This document shows, piece after piece, positions 1 to 9,303 of a DNA stretch of 64,000 nucleotides. The notes under the pieces were generated by a model that did no database searches, was not told the DNA's origin, and was given only the letters and a program-made list of their open reading frames with translations. The stretch is from Paraburkholderia graminis C4D1M. GTDB taxonomy: Bacteria; Pseudomonadota; Gammaproteobacteria; Burkholderiales; Burkholderiaceae. The DNA lies in contig NZ_ABLD01000017.1 in assembly GCF_000172415.1 (NCBI RefSeq), forward strand, positions 62,001 through 126,000, written 5' to 3'. How positions within the stretch are numbered: position 1 is the first letter of the stretch; each line of letters opens with the position of its first letter. Position numbers and translations under genes: made by a program.

Positions 1-1
1 A

Positions 2-1714
2 GGCGGGTCGGACGCGGTCGTGGTGCGCGAGTTCGACATCGACGCGCGACGCCTGGTCGACGACGGTTTTGTGATCGCGAAGGCGGGCAAGCATGCGGCG
101 TCGTGGATCGACCGCGATACGCTTTACGTCGGCTGGGACAATGGGAGCGAGAGCCTGACGCGCTCCGGCTATCCGCGCGAAGCGCGGCGCTGGACGCGTG
201 GCACGGCGCTCGCCGACGCGCCCGTGGTGTTCGAGGGCGCGTATGACGACATCGGCGTGCAAGCGCACTACGATCCGGTGGAAAAGCGTCACACGGTCGT
301 GAGCAGCGTCGATTTCTTCGACTCGCACAGGTACTACCTCGACGCGGCGAACGGCGTCCCGCTTGCCGCCGATGCGTGGCGTCGTTACGACGTGCCCTCG
401 CATGTCGCGGTGGGCGGCTGGAACGGCTGGCTGCTGCTCGAGCCGCGCCTCGACTGGCATTACGATGAGGTGATGTATCCGGGCGGCGCGCTGCTGGCGA
501 TCCGTGAAGACGCGTTCCTGCGCGGCGAGCGCGAGGTCACGCCGTTGTTCATCCCGACTTCGCAGACGTCCGCCTGCGAATGGACGCACACGCGCAACCA
601 GCTCATCGTGTCGTATCTGGAAGACGTGCAGAACAAGACCTTGCTGTTCACGCCGATGCAATCCGCCGATCACACATGGCAGTGGCAACAGCGTGTCTTC
701 CCGTCGCACGGCGAGGGGCAAGCCGACGTCTCGCCGGTGGAGTCGACGTTGAACGACGAAGTGTTCGTCGATACCGACGACTATCTGCAGCCGCCCGCGT
801 ACTGGCTCGCCGATCTTGCGCGCGACGATCTCACCGCGTGGGAGTTGGTCCACCGCTGGCCGACGCAGTTCGACGCGACGCGCTATGTGGTGACGCGCGG
901 CGACGCCGTTTCCGCGGACGGCACGCGCGTGCCGTACACGGTGATCGGACCGCGCGACGTGCAAGCTGCCGCCGAGCGCATGGATCATGCGGATCACGCG
1001 GAACAGCATGCCACGCGGCCGTGTCTGCTCACCGGCTATGGCGGCTTCGCGATTCCGTTATTGCCGAGCTATCTCGCGGGGCAGGGCATCGGTTGGCTCG
1101 AGCGCGGCGGCGTGTACGTGGTCGCGCACATTCGCGGCGGCGGCGAGTTCGGCACGCCCTGGCACACGGCGGCGCAGACCGAGCATCGGCAACGCGCTTT
1201 CGACGATTTCATCGCGGTGGCCGAAGCGCTCGTCGCAAGCGGCGTGACGAGCGCCGCGCAACTCGGCATCCAGGGCGGCAGCAACGGCGGCCTGCTGGTC
1301 GCGGCGTGCATGGTGCAGCGCCCGGAACTGTTCGGCGCTGTGGTCTGCGAAGTGCCGCTGCTCGACATGAGCCGCTATCACCTGCTGCATGCCGGCGCGT
1401 CGTGGATCGACGAATACGGCGATCCCGACGATCCCGCCGATGCGCGCGTGCTCGCCGCCTACTCGCCGTATCACCGCGTGACGGCGGGCGTGAAGTATCC
1501 GCCGGTGATGTTCACGACGTCGACCGCCGACGACCGCGTGCATCCCGGCCATGCCCGCAAGATGGCGGCGCGCATGCAGGCGCTTGGTGTGGATAACGTG
1601 TGGTATCGCGAGAATACGGAGGGCGGTCACGGCGGCTCCGACGAACTGGAGCAGGCCGAGCACGACGCGATGGTGTTCGAGTTTTTGTGGGGAACGCTGG
1701 GGGTTTCGGCTTGA
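2..1714 (+). CDS. Prolyl oligopeptidase family serine peptidase (5' truncated by window edge)
   Basis: This is the C-terminal part of an S9 prolyl-oligopeptidase-like enzyme, which cleaves short peptides after proline or a related residue. The frame is open to the left edge (codons GGSDAVVV precede the first possible start, GTG at 20), so the gene begins outside the window; about 570 codons are visible against roughly 700 for the family. The first part is the beta-propeller region. The C-terminal alpha/beta-hydrolase domain shows the nucleophile in GGSNGG (Ser codon at 1280), the acid in TADDRVHPGH and the catalytic His in EGGHGG near the end. It ends 37 bp from the 3' end of convergent xthA. 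The family is clear; the substrate specificity is not. Confidence 0.9.
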   Translation, partial: GGSDAVVVREFDIDARRLVDDGFVIAKAGKHAASWIDRDTLYVGWDNGSESLTRSGYPREARRWTRGTALADAPVVFEGAYDDIGVQAHYDPVEKRHTVVSSVDFFDSHRYYLDAANGVPLAADAWRRYDVPSHVAVGGWNGWLLLEPRLDWHYDEVMYPGGALLAIREDAFLRGEREVTPLFIPTSQTSACEWTHTRNQLIVSYLEDVQNKTLLFTPMQSADHTWQWQQRVFPSHGEGQADVSPVESTLNDEVFVDTDDYLQPPAYWLADLARDDLTAWELVHRWPTQFDATRYVVTRGDAVSADGTRVPYTVIGPRDVQAAAERMDHADHAEQHATRPCLLTGYGGFAIPLLPSYLAGQGIGWLERGGVYVVAHIRGGGEFGTPWHTAAQTEHRQRAFDDFIAVAEALVASGVTSAAQLGIQGGSNGGLLVAACMVQRPELFGAVVCEVPLLDMSRYHLLHAGASWIDEYGDPDDPADARVLAAYSPYHRVTAGVKYPPVMFTTSTADDRVHPGHARKMAARMQALGVDNVWYRENTEGGHGGSDELEQAEHDAMVFEFLWGTLGVSA

Positions 1715-1751
1715 GCGTGTGTGCGAATGCGAATGCGTCGGGGCGCCTCTG

Positions 1752-2528
1752 TCAACCTAGTTGCGCAACGACCGGCGCGTGGTCCGACGGCTGGTCCCAT
1801 TTGCGCGGCACCTTGTCGACCTCGCACGAAGCGCACGTTTCGGCCAGCGCCTTCGACAGCAGAATATGGTCGATGCGCAGACCCGCGTTGCGGCGGAAAG
1901 CCATCATCCGGTAGTCCCACCACGAATAGATTTTTTCCGGCTGCTCGAACTGACGGAATGCATCGACGAGACCGAGTTCGATCAGCCGTACGAACTCCGC
2001 GCGTTCTTCCGGCGACACCAGGTTTTGACCTTCCCAAGCCTTCGGATCGTGCACGTCGCGGTCGTCGGGTGCGATGTTGTAATCGCCGAGCAGCGCGAGC
2101 TTCGGATACAGCGCCATCTCGCTTTTGACCCAGTCGTGCAGCGCGGCAAGCCAGCGCAGCTTGTACGCGAACTTGTCGGTACCGGGCGCCTGGCCGTTCG
2201 GAAAATAGGCGGAAATAATGCGCACGCCCTCGACGGTCGCCGCGACCACGCGCTGCTGCAAGTCATCAAAGCCCGGAATGTTTCGCACGACGCTCGCTTC
2301 GTCGACGTTGAGCCCCGCGCGCACCAGAATGCCGACGCCGTTGTACGTCTTCTGGCCCGCGAACCAGCTCCGGTAGCCTTTCTCTTCGAGTTCCGCGCGC
2401 GGAAACTTTTCGTCGGGCAGCTTCAGTTCCTGAAGGCACAGTACGTCGGTGCCGCTGGTTTCGAGCCAGTCGATCACGTGCTGCTGGCGGACTTTGAGTG
2501 AGTTGACGTTCCAGGTGGCGATTTTCAC
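1752..2528 (-). CDS. xthA: Exodeoxyribonuclease III
   Basis: This 258-residue protein (E. coli ExoIII has 268) is an EEP-superfamily AP endonuclease and 3'-5' exonuclease of base-excision repair. It begins MKIATWNVNSLK, with Asn7 and Glu34 (in LQELKLPDEKF) matching the metal-binding residues of ExoIII. It contains GDYNIAPDDRDVHDP and ends with the catalytic Asp249-His250 pair in PSDHAPV. It is transcribed alone. The ATG at 2528 gives the canonical N-terminus. It diverges from the small gene at 2739 across a 210-bp gap. Confidence 0.96.
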   Translation of the reverse strand: MKIATWNVNSLKVRQQHVIDWLETSGTDVLCLQELKLPDEKFPRAELEEKGYRSWFAGQKTYNGVGILVRAGLNVDEASVVRNIPGFDDLQQRVVAATVEGVRIISAYFPNGQAPGTDKFAYKLRWLAALHDWVKSEMALYPKLALLGDYNIAPDDRDVHDPKAWEGQNLVSPEERAEFVRLIELGLVDAFRQFEQPEKIYSWWDYRMMAFRRNAGLRIDHILLSKALAETCASCEVDKVPRKWDQPSDHAPVVAQLG

Positions 2529-2738
2529 GGGAGATTCTCAAGCTGAATGGCGCAGGAGCCGTAGCTTACCAGCGCCCGCGCGAAGGCGACGATTTTCGCG
2601 GCGCTCGCACCCGTACTCACGCCCACACCGCGCGGCGCGCGTCGAAAATAAAAAGCCGATGCGTGCCGTGCGCAGCGTATAGTGGGGTGATATTCACAAT
2701 TCGACTCACTCAGGCACCGGCGTGCACCGGAGGGCATC

Positions 2739-3026
2739 ATGGCTCAGGCTTATCCAGATCTTTATAAGGACTTCGAAGTGCATCCGCTGGTTTTCTCGCG
2801 GGCGTTCGACAAATTCGACGGTCACAAGCGGCATGCGGAAGGCTACGACGTCGCGGTGCGCGTCTGCCGTCCGGGTGCCATTAGCGGTTCGAAGGCGAGC
2901 CGTGTGTTTCGTCTCGTGCTGCCCGCCACGTTCTCCGACTTCGGCGTCGCAAAACGCAGCGCGAGTCAGTACGGCGCGGATATTATCGACGGCAAGATCG
3001 AGGGCGCGACGGTTCAGGATCTGTGA
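2739..3026 (+). CDS. Small conserved protein of unknown function (95 aa)
   Basis: I do not recognise a named family. The product is a soluble 95-residue basic protein (MAQAYPDLYKDFEVHPLVF...) with no signal peptide, membrane segment or Cys motif. The ATG at 2739 follows a good ribosome-binding site (CCGGAGGGCATC), and codon use matches neighbouring housekeeping genes, so I take it as real. It stands alone, divergent from xthA and just upstream of the tRNA-fMet promoter. No function can be inferred. Confidence 0.75.
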   Translation: MAQAYPDLYKDFEVHPLVFSRAFDKFDGHKRHAEGYDVAVRVCRPGAISGSKASRVFRLVLPATFSDFGVAKRSASQYGADIIDGKIEGATVQDL

Positions 3027-3087
3027 TTCGCGCTGCGGATTTTTGCGCGTCGAATTGCATGCCGACACCGTTAGTCGAAGCAATAGT

Positions 3088-3116
3088 TTGACGTTTTGCC
3101 GACGCCCCTATATACT
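3088..3116 (+). promoter_or_regulatory. Sigma-70 promoter of the tRNA-fMet gene
   Basis: A -35 element TTGACG (3088-3093) is followed after exactly 17 bp by a -10 element TATACT (3111-3116). The predicted start near 3123 lies only a few bases before the mature tRNA 5' end at 3129. This is a strong, nearly consensus stable-RNA promoter. Confidence 0.85.
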
Positions 3117-3128
3117 CTTTTTCTCTGA

Positions 3129-3205
<77 letters not shown>

Positions 3206-3213
3206 GGCATATG

Positions 3214-3247
3214 AAGCCCGCTGGCGCAAGCCACGCGGGCTTTTTCA
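3214..3247 (+). terminator. Rho-independent terminator after tRNA-fMet
   Basis: Arms AAGCCCGC (3214-3221) and GCGGGCTT (3235-3242) pair perfectly and are followed by a T-run, just after the tRNA 3' end. Confidence 0.85.
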
Positions 3248-3274
3248 TTTGCTGTCAGTCATCCGCAATCGCCT

Positions 3275-3973
3275 TCATTCGCCCCCAATCGCCCACTCCA
3301 CCGCCGCTTGCGCATGCAACGCCGTCGTATCGAACACGGGCAGCACGGAATCTTCCGCCTTGATCAGCAACGTGATCTCGGTGCAGCCGAGAATCACCGC
3401 CTGCGCGCCGCGCGCGGCCAGCGATTCGATCACACCTTGATATATCGCGCGCGACTCGCTCTTCACGTTGCCGTGACACAGCTCGTCGTAGATGATGCGG
3501 TGCACGTCCGCGCGTTGCGCTTCTTCCGGCACCAGCGTTTCAAGGCCGTAGCGCTCGCGCAGCCGTCCCGTGTAAAAGGCCTGCTCCATCGTATAGCGCG
3601 TGCCGAGTAAACCGACTCGTTCGACGCCCGCCGCGCGCAGTGCGTTGCCGGTCGGATCGGCGATATGCAGGAACGGCACATGAATGGCGCGCTCGATCGA
3701 CTCATACACGCGATGCATCGTGTTGGTCGCAAGCATCACGAGCCCGGCGCCGCCGCGTTCGAGTTGACGCGCCGCATCGGCCATCTGTTCGCCGAGCGCG
3801 TGCCAGTCGCCCGCGCGCTGATTCGCTTCGATGGGCGCGAAGTCCACTGTCAGCATCAGGCTGCGCGCGTTGTGATGACCGCCGAGGCGCGCCTTCGCGT
3901 GACGGTTGAGCAGCCTGTAATACTCGGCGGAAGATTCCCAACTCATGCCGCCGATCACACCTATCGTCTTCAT
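3275..3973 (-). CDS. Aspartate/glutamate racemase family protein, YgeA-like
   Basis: This 232-residue protein begins MKTIGVIGGMSWESSAEYY, the typical start of the aspartate/glutamate racemase superfamily, which interconverts amino-acid enantiomers without a cofactor. Numbered from the ATG at 3973, the catalytic positions are Thr83 (in ATNTMH) and Cys197 (in LGCTEI). This is the Thr/Cys pair described for E. coli YgeA (EcL-DER), not the Cys/Cys pair of classical racemases. The reading frame stays open far upstream of 3973, but that stretch is antisense to the deaminase gene. It is divergent from the deaminase gene at 4175. Asp/Glu as substrate is inferred from the family. Confidence 0.87.
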   Translation of the reverse strand: MKTIGVIGGMSWESSAEYYRLLNRHAKARLGGHHNARSLMLTVDFAPIEANQRAGDWHALGEQMADAARQLERGGAGLVMLATNTMHRVYESIERAIHVPFLHIADPTGNALRAAGVERVGLLGTRYTMEQAFYTGRLRERYGLETLVPEEAQRADVHRIIYDELCHGNVKSESRAIYQGVIESLAARGAQAVILGCTEITLLIKAEDSVLPVFDTTALHAQAAVEWAIGGE

Positions 3974-4174
3974 CCGCACGCTCCTCAATGAACAACGCCA
4001 TAACGTGAACCGAGTATAGGTGCGCCGTGCCGCGGGTTGCCGGTACGGATTGCTCGCCGTCGGCCGGTACGGGGATCCCAATTTAAGCGCGTACAAAACC
4101 GGCGCGGCCTTTCTGACGCCGATAGAATCGTCATGAATCACGACGCGAACGCCGACACAAAAAAGGAGCGAGAT

Positions 4175-5467
4175 ATGGACCTGATCATCCGCCGCGCGAT
4201 GCTGCCGCCACGCGTCGCGCCGCAAGCGAAGCACGCGGTCGACATCGGCATCGAAGCGGGGCGCATCGTCGCGGTCGAAGCGAATCTGGCCGCCGTCGCG
4301 CGCGACGAAATCGACGCGGCCGGCTCGCTCGTCACGCCGCCTTTCGTCGATCCGCATTTCCATATGGACGCAACGCTGTCCTATGGTTTGCCGCGCGTGA
4401 ACGCGTCGGGCACGCTGCTCGAAGGCATCGCGCTGTGGGGCGAACTCAAGCCGCATCTCATGCAGGAGGCGCTGATCGAACGCGCGATGCAGTACTGCGA
4501 CTGGGCGGTCGCGCGCGGGCTGCTGGCGATCCGCAGTCACGTCGATGTGTGCGATCCGCGCCTGCTCGCCGTCGAGGCGCTCGTCGAAGTAAAGCGCCGT
4601 GTCGCGCCGTATCTGGACCTGCAACTCGTGGCGTTTCCGCAAGACGGCGTGCTGCGGAGTGCCGGCGCTTTCGAAAACCTCAAGCGGTCGATTGCAATGG
4701 GCGTCGACGTGGTCGGCGGCATTCCGCATTTCGAACGCACGATGGCCGACGGCGCGCAATCCGTGCGCATGTTGTGCGAGTACGCGGCCAAGCAGGGCTT
4801 GCGAGTGGACATGCACTGCGACGAATCGGACGATCCGATGTCGCGCCACATCGAAACGCTCGCCGCCGAAACGCAGCGCCTCGGCTTGCATGGGCGCGTC
4901 ACCGGTTCGCATCTCACGTCGATGCATTCGATGGACAACTACTACGTGAGCAAGCTGTTGCCGCTGATGCGCGAGTCGGGTGTATCGGCGATTGCCAATC
5001 CGCTCATCAACATCACGTTGCAGGGACGCAGCGACACGTACCCGAAGCGGCGCGGCATGACGCGCGTGCCGGAGATGATGGCGGCGGGCATCAACGTCGC
5101 GTTCGGGCACGATTGCGTGATGGACCCGTGGTATAGCCTCGGCTCGGGCGACATGCTCGAAGTCGCGCACATGGGCTTGCACGTCGCGCAGATGACGGGC
5201 GTCGAAGGCATGCACGCGTGCTTCGACGCGGTCACGGTGAACGGCGCGCGCATTCTCGGTCTGGAAGACTACGGTGTCGCGCCGGGCTGCGCCGCCAACC
5301 TCGTGCTGCTCGACGCGCGCGATCCGGTGGAAGCGATCCGCCTGCGCGCGGCGCGGCTGGCGGTGATCAGCCGCGGCAAGGTGGTGAGCCGCGCACCGGC
5401 GGCGCGCGCGGCGCTGTCGCTCGAAGGACGGCCTTCGGAAGTGGATTTCAAGCTGCATCGCGACTGA
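4175..5467 (+). CDS. Cytosine deaminase-like amidohydrolase (CodA family)
   Basis: This 430-residue metal-dependent amidohydrolase is collinear with E. coli CodA (427 aa). CodA deaminates cytosine to uracil. Metal and catalytic residues fall at the same numbers: His61 and His63 (DPHFHMD), His214 and Glu217 (HCDESDD), a conserved SHLTSMHS, and Asp313 in GHDCVMDPWY. The residue after Asp313 is Cys314 where E. coli has Asp314, a residue that shapes the substrate pocket, so the true substrate may differ. I chose the ATG at 4175 because AAAGGAG lies just upstream; an in-frame ATG at 4133 is also possible. No permease gene (codB) is adjacent. Confidence 0.85.
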   Translation: MDLIIRRAMLPPRVAPQAKHAVDIGIEAGRIVAVEANLAAVARDEIDAAGSLVTPPFVDPHFHMDATLSYGLPRVNASGTLLEGIALWGELKPHLMQEALIERAMQYCDWAVARGLLAIRSHVDVCDPRLLAVEALVEVKRRVAPYLDLQLVAFPQDGVLRSAGAFENLKRSIAMGVDVVGGIPHFERTMADGAQSVRMLCEYAAKQGLRVDMHCDESDDPMSRHIETLAAETQRLGLHGRVTGSHLTSMHSMDNYYVSKLLPLMRESGVSAIANPLINITLQGRSDTYPKRRGMTRVPEMMAAGINVAFGHDCVMDPWYSLGSGDMLEVAHMGLHVAQMTGVEGMHACFDAVTVNGARILGLEDYGVAPGCAANLVLLDARDPVEAIRLRAARLAVISRGKVVSRAPAARAALSLEGRPSEVDFKLHRD

Positions 5468-5490
5468 CCTGACCGCCGTACGCAGCCAGC

Positions 5491-5531
5491 AAAAAAGCCG
5501 GTGTCCGCATTGTGCGGAACACCGGCTTCTC
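5491..5531. terminator. Bidirectional terminator between codA-like gene and prlC
   Basis: A near-perfect inverted repeat, AAGCCGGTGTCCGCA against TGCGGAACACCGGCTT, is flanked by an A-run on the left and a short pyrimidine stretch on the right. It sits between two convergent genes. Confidence 0.75.
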
Positions 5532-5553
5532 ATCGCATCACGACACCATCCAT

Positions 5554-7662
5554 TCAGTGCGCGGCGGCAGGCGTCATGCCGTTATGCCGCAGCAGCGCGT
5601 CGATGTTCGGCTCGCGTCCGCGGAACGCCTTGAACGACTCCATCGCCGGGCGGCTGCCGCCCACTTCGAGAATCTCCTTGCGATAGCGCATGCCGGTTGC
5701 CTGATCGAGCACACTGCCGCTCGCCGATTGCGCGGCTTCCTCGAATGCCGCATACGCGTCGGCGGACAGCACCTCGGCCCACTTGTAGCTGTAGTAGCCC
5801 GCCGCATAACCGCCCGCGAATACGTGGCTGAACGTGTTCGGCCAACGCGAGAAGGGCGCTTGCGGCACGACATGAAAACGCTCGTTGATCTCGCTCGCGA
5901 GTTGCGTCGCGTTCTTCGTGCCGGTTGCGTCGAAGCCGGTATGCAACTGCATATCGAACATCGAGAACACGATCTGCCGCAACGTGCCGAGCCCGCTCTG
6001 GAAATTCTTCGCGGCAAGCATCTTGTCGAACAGTTCGCGCGGCAGCGGCTGCGCCGTTTCGACGTGCGAGGTCATGTCGGAGAGCACGTCCCACTCCCAG
6101 CAGAAGTTCTCCATGAATTGCGACGGCAGTTCGACCGCATCCCACTCGACGCCGTTGATGCCGGACACGCCGAGTTCATCGACGCGCGTCAGCATGTGAT
6201 GCAGCCCATGCCCGAACTCGTGGAAGAGCGTGATGACTTCGTCGTGCGTGAAGCATGCAGGCTTGCCGCCGACCGGCGCCGAAAAGTTGCAGGTCAGATA
6301 CGCGACCGGCGTTTGCACGCCGCCGTGCGTATGCTTGTGACGGCCGCGCGCGTCGTCCATCCAGGCGCCGCCGCGTTTGCCTTCGCGTGCGTACAGGTCG
6401 AGGTAGAACTGCGCGACGAGGCCGCCGTCCTGGTTCTCGACGCGGAAAAAACGCACGTCCGGATGCCACACAGCGGCTTCGTCGCGGCGGATACGCACGC
6501 CGAACAAAGTCTCGGTGACTTTAAAAAGGCCCTTGAAAACAGCGTCTTCCGGGAAATACTGCTTCACTTCGTTCTCAGAAAACGAATAGCGCTTCTGACG
6601 CAGGCGCTCGGCGGCAAACGTCATGTCCCACGGTTGCAGGTCGCTCAGGCCGAGTTCATTCGCCGCGAATTCGCGCAGTTCCTTCCAGTCCTGCTCCGCA
6701 TGCGGACGCGCGCGCGTGGCGAGGTCCTCGAGGAAAGTCATGACCTGTTCCGGCGATTCCGCCATTTTCGGCGCGAGCGAGACCTCGGCGAAATTGTTGT
6801 AGCCGAGCATGTGCGCTTCTTCCGCGCGCAGTTTCAACTGCTCGGCGAGCACCGACGTGTTGTCCCACTCGGGCTTGCCGTTGCCGTATTGCGGACCGAG
6901 TTCGGACGCGCGCGTCACATACGCGCGGTACATCGCCTCGCGCATCGGACGGTTTTCCGAGTACTGCATGACCGGGAAGTACGACGGGAAATGCAGCGTG
7001 AATTTGTAGCCGGTCTTGCCGTCGCGCTCAGCCGCTTCTTTCGCGGCTTCGATCACGTCTTCGGGCAGACCGGCGAGTGCCGCTTCGTTGCCGGCTTCGA
7101 CGACATACGCATAAGCGTTCGTGGCATCGAGCACATGATCGGAAAACGCCTTCGAGAGCGCCGCCTGCTTCTCCTGCAATTCGGCGAAATGCGGCTTCTG
7201 GTCCTCGGGCAATTCGGCGCCGGACAGACGGAAATCGCGCAGCGCGTTGCTGAGAATCTTCTGGCGCTCACTGCTGAGCGCGGCGAATTCGTCGCTTGCG
7301 TTCAGCGTCTTGTACTTCTCGTACAGCGCAAGATTCTGCCCGACGCTCGACCAGAACTCGGTCACGCGCGGCAGGTTTTCGCCATACACGGCACGCAGTT
7401 CGGGCGTATCGGCAACAGCGTTCAGATGACCGACGACGCTCCATGCGCGCGACAGCGGTTCGGTCGCGCGCTCGACGGGCTCGACGACATCGGCCCACGA
7501 AGCGGGTGTAACCGGCAAAGCGGCGCGCTCGACTGCGGCCGCTGCATCGGCGAGCAGCACATCGAGCGCGGGCGTGACGTGTTCGGGGCGGATTTCGCCA
7601 AAGCGCGGCAGGTCGGAGAAATCGAGGAGCGGGTTGTCGTGATTCGAGACGGTAGTGGACAT
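5554..7662 (-). CDS. prlC: Oligopeptidase A (M3 zinc metallopeptidase)
   Basis: This 702-residue cytoplasmic M3-family zinc peptidase degrades oligopeptides, including cleaved signal peptides. E. coli PrlC has 680 residues. The zinc motif HEFGH is at residues 481-485 (TLFHEFGHGLHHM), and the third ligand lies in the following NGVEWDAVELPSQFMENF segment, as in thimet-type peptidases. The N-terminus STTVSNHDNPLLDFSDLP is typical. It is transcribed alone, convergent with the deaminase gene. Confidence 0.95.
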   Translation of the reverse strand: MSTTVSNHDNPLLDFSDLPRFGEIRPEHVTPALDVLLADAAAAVERAALPVTPASWADVVEPVERATEPLSRAWSVVGHLNAVADTPELRAVYGENLPRVTEFWSSVGQNLALYEKYKTLNASDEFAALSSERQKILSNALRDFRLSGAELPEDQKPHFAELQEKQAALSKAFSDHVLDATNAYAYVVEAGNEAALAGLPEDVIEAAKEAAERDGKTGYKFTLHFPSYFPVMQYSENRPMREAMYRAYVTRASELGPQYGNGKPEWDNTSVLAEQLKLRAEEAHMLGYNNFAEVSLAPKMAESPEQVMTFLEDLATRARPHAEQDWKELREFAANELGLSDLQPWDMTFAAERLRQKRYSFSENEVKQYFPEDAVFKGLFKVTETLFGVRIRRDEAAVWHPDVRFFRVENQDGGLVAQFYLDLYAREGKRGGAWMDDARGRHKHTHGGVQTPVAYLTCNFSAPVGGKPACFTHDEVITLFHEFGHGLHHMLTRVDELGVSGINGVEWDAVELPSQFMENFCWEWDVLSDMTSHVETAQPLPRELFDKMLAAKNFQSGLGTLRQIVFSMFDMQLHTGFDATGTKNATQLASEINERFHVVPQAPFSRWPNTFSHVFAGGYAAGYYSYKWAEVLSADAYAAFEEAAQSASGSVLDQATGMRYRKEILEVGGSRPAMESFKAFRGREPNIDALLRHNGMTPAAAH

Positions 7663-7940
7663 GAGGCTTCCTGTCTGACGCGGGTGAACGGTTGATGACT
7701 AACGGTTACTTTAACCGGTGCTGGGCGGCGTGCGCGCGGCGGCGCCCCATCGCACCTGACATCCATAGTATTGGGGCAGGCATACAAATTACCAGATGTC
7801 GCGGCGCGCGGCGCTTCTGTGCGAAAGCGAACTGTGTCAAACGGCGCCGCGCCGCATGCTGATGCGTCCGTCGCTTGACTGCGGAGTGGCGGCTCAGCAC
7901 TTCAGTTGACGCTTTCCGACGCTTTCCCCAAGAGGTATCG

Positions 7941-9095
7941 ATGCACCCGCTTTCGCACGCTCTATCGCGCAACGGCAACAATTTCGACCTGGTGCGGCTT
8001 GTCGCCGCCGTGGCCGTCGTGTATGGCCATTCGTATCTGCTGCAGGCGCCGGACGGCTCGAGCGACTGGGTCCACAACGCGCTCGGTTTCGACGGCTTCG
8101 GCGCGCTCGGCGTCTATGCGTTCTTCCTGTTGAGCGGCATGCTCGTGACCGCGAGCTTCGACCGTCAACGCTCGGTGCCGCGCTTTGCGGTGCTGCGCAT
8201 CGCGCGGCTGTGGCCGGCAGTGGCGCTCGGCTCGCTGGTGACGGTGTTCATCGTCGGGCCGTTGTTCACGACGCTGCCGCTGCGCGAGTATTTCAGCTCC
8301 GGCATGACGTGGGCGAACCTCGACAACTTTTCCACCATCGTGATGAACACCGGCTGGGCGCTGCCCGGCGTGTTCGAACACAACCGCTTTCCCGTCGACG
8401 TCAGCAGTCCGCTATGGACGCTTCCGCTGCAAGTGCGCTGCTATCTGATCGTGCTCGCGGCGGGCATGCTCGGTCTGCTGTCGAGCCCGCGCGGCGCATT
8501 GCTCGCGGCGGCGCTCGGCATTGCCGCCTTCGTGCTGCGCGTGCATTTGCCGCCGCATCTGACGCCGCATTCGCTGCCGCTCGTGCAGATCGGCTTGCGC
8601 GACTTCAGCGACACGCCCGGCGGCTATTCGTTCTGGCCGGAGCCGTTCTTCATGCTCGGCGTGCTGCTGTATGGCTTGCGCGAGCGGATCGACATTCACG
8701 GTCTGATGACGCTCGCGTTGACGATGGTTTTTCTGGTGTTTCGCGATACGGCGGGCGCGCAGCCGTTGTTCTATCTGGCTTTTGTGTATGGCGTGCTGTG
8801 GGTCGGCACGACGCCGCTGTTGCGGCGCTTCGTGCCGCGCCATGACTACTCGTACGGCATCTATCTGTATGGCTTCATGGTGCAGCAATGCGTGGCGAAT
8901 ATCGCGCCGCAATTGAGTCATGTGACGGCGGTGCTGATCGCCGCGCCGTTTATCGTGCTGTGCGCCGCGCTGTCGTGGCACTGCGTCGAGAGGCCGGTGC
9001 TGATGTGGTGCCGCGCTCGCCTCGCGCGCCCGCGTGCGGTGGGTGCCGACGCGCGGCCGGCGAGCGAGCGGGGCGCGCGCGAAACCGTGCGCTGA
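7941..9095 (+). CDS. Acyltransferase 3 family membrane protein
   Basis: This 384-residue integral membrane protein belongs to the acyltransferase-3 (OafA/NodX-like) family, which O-acylates sugars on cell-surface glycans. The early motif NNFDLVRLVAAVAVVYGHSYLL is the family's R/H-containing first helix, and about ten hydrophobic segments follow. FSVDVSSPLWTLP-type and SYGIYLYGFMVQQ motifs are also present. The ATG at 7941 follows AAGAGGT and places the first helix at the N-terminus. No glycan-synthesis genes are adjacent, so the acceptor is unknown. The last 30 residues are Arg/Ala-rich. Confidence 0.88.
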   Translation: MHPLSHALSRNGNNFDLVRLVAAVAVVYGHSYLLQAPDGSSDWVHNALGFDGFGALGVYAFFLLSGMLVTASFDRQRSVPRFAVLRIARLWPAVALGSLVTVFIVGPLFTTLPLREYFSSGMTWANLDNFSTIVMNTGWALPGVFEHNRFPVDVSSPLWTLPLQVRCYLIVLAAGMLGLLSSPRGALLAAALGIAAFVLRVHLPPHLTPHSLPLVQIGLRDFSDTPGGYSFWPEPFFMLGVLLYGLRERIDIHGLMTLALTMVFLVFRDTAGAQPLFYLAFVYGVLWVGTTPLLRRFVPRHDYSYGIYLYGFMVQQCVANIAPQLSHVTAVLIAAPFIVLCAALSWHCVERPVLMWCRARLARPRAVGADARPASERGARETVR

Positions 9096-9259
9096 CGGTC
9101 ATGCAGCAAGCGTTGGATTCGAAGGGTGATGGAGTGAGACTGAGGTGCGAGGAGAAGCAGGGCGGGGACGCAGACGAGCGTGAGTCATAACGAGTCGGAC
9201 AAAACCTCGACTCACGCCGATATGAAAGCAGCAGTCAAACCGGGGTTGCGTAGCGAGTT

Positions 9260-9299
9260 GAAAGCGCGGGGCTGGCAGTTGCCCAGCGCTTTCCTTTTT
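9260..9299 (+). terminator. Probable terminator of the acyltransferase gene
   Basis: Arms GAAAGCGC (9260-9267) and GCGCTTTC (9286-9293) enclose a second inner pairing (GGGC with GCCC) and are followed by CTTTTT. It lies between the acyltransferase gene and the convergent folD. Confidence 0.65.
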
Positions 9300-9303
9300 A
9301 CCT

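Noticed and set aside
3974..5533. Long N-terminal extension of the racemase frame
   Set aside because: The extension is antisense to the CodA-like gene; the conserved racemase start MKTIGVIGG is at 3973.
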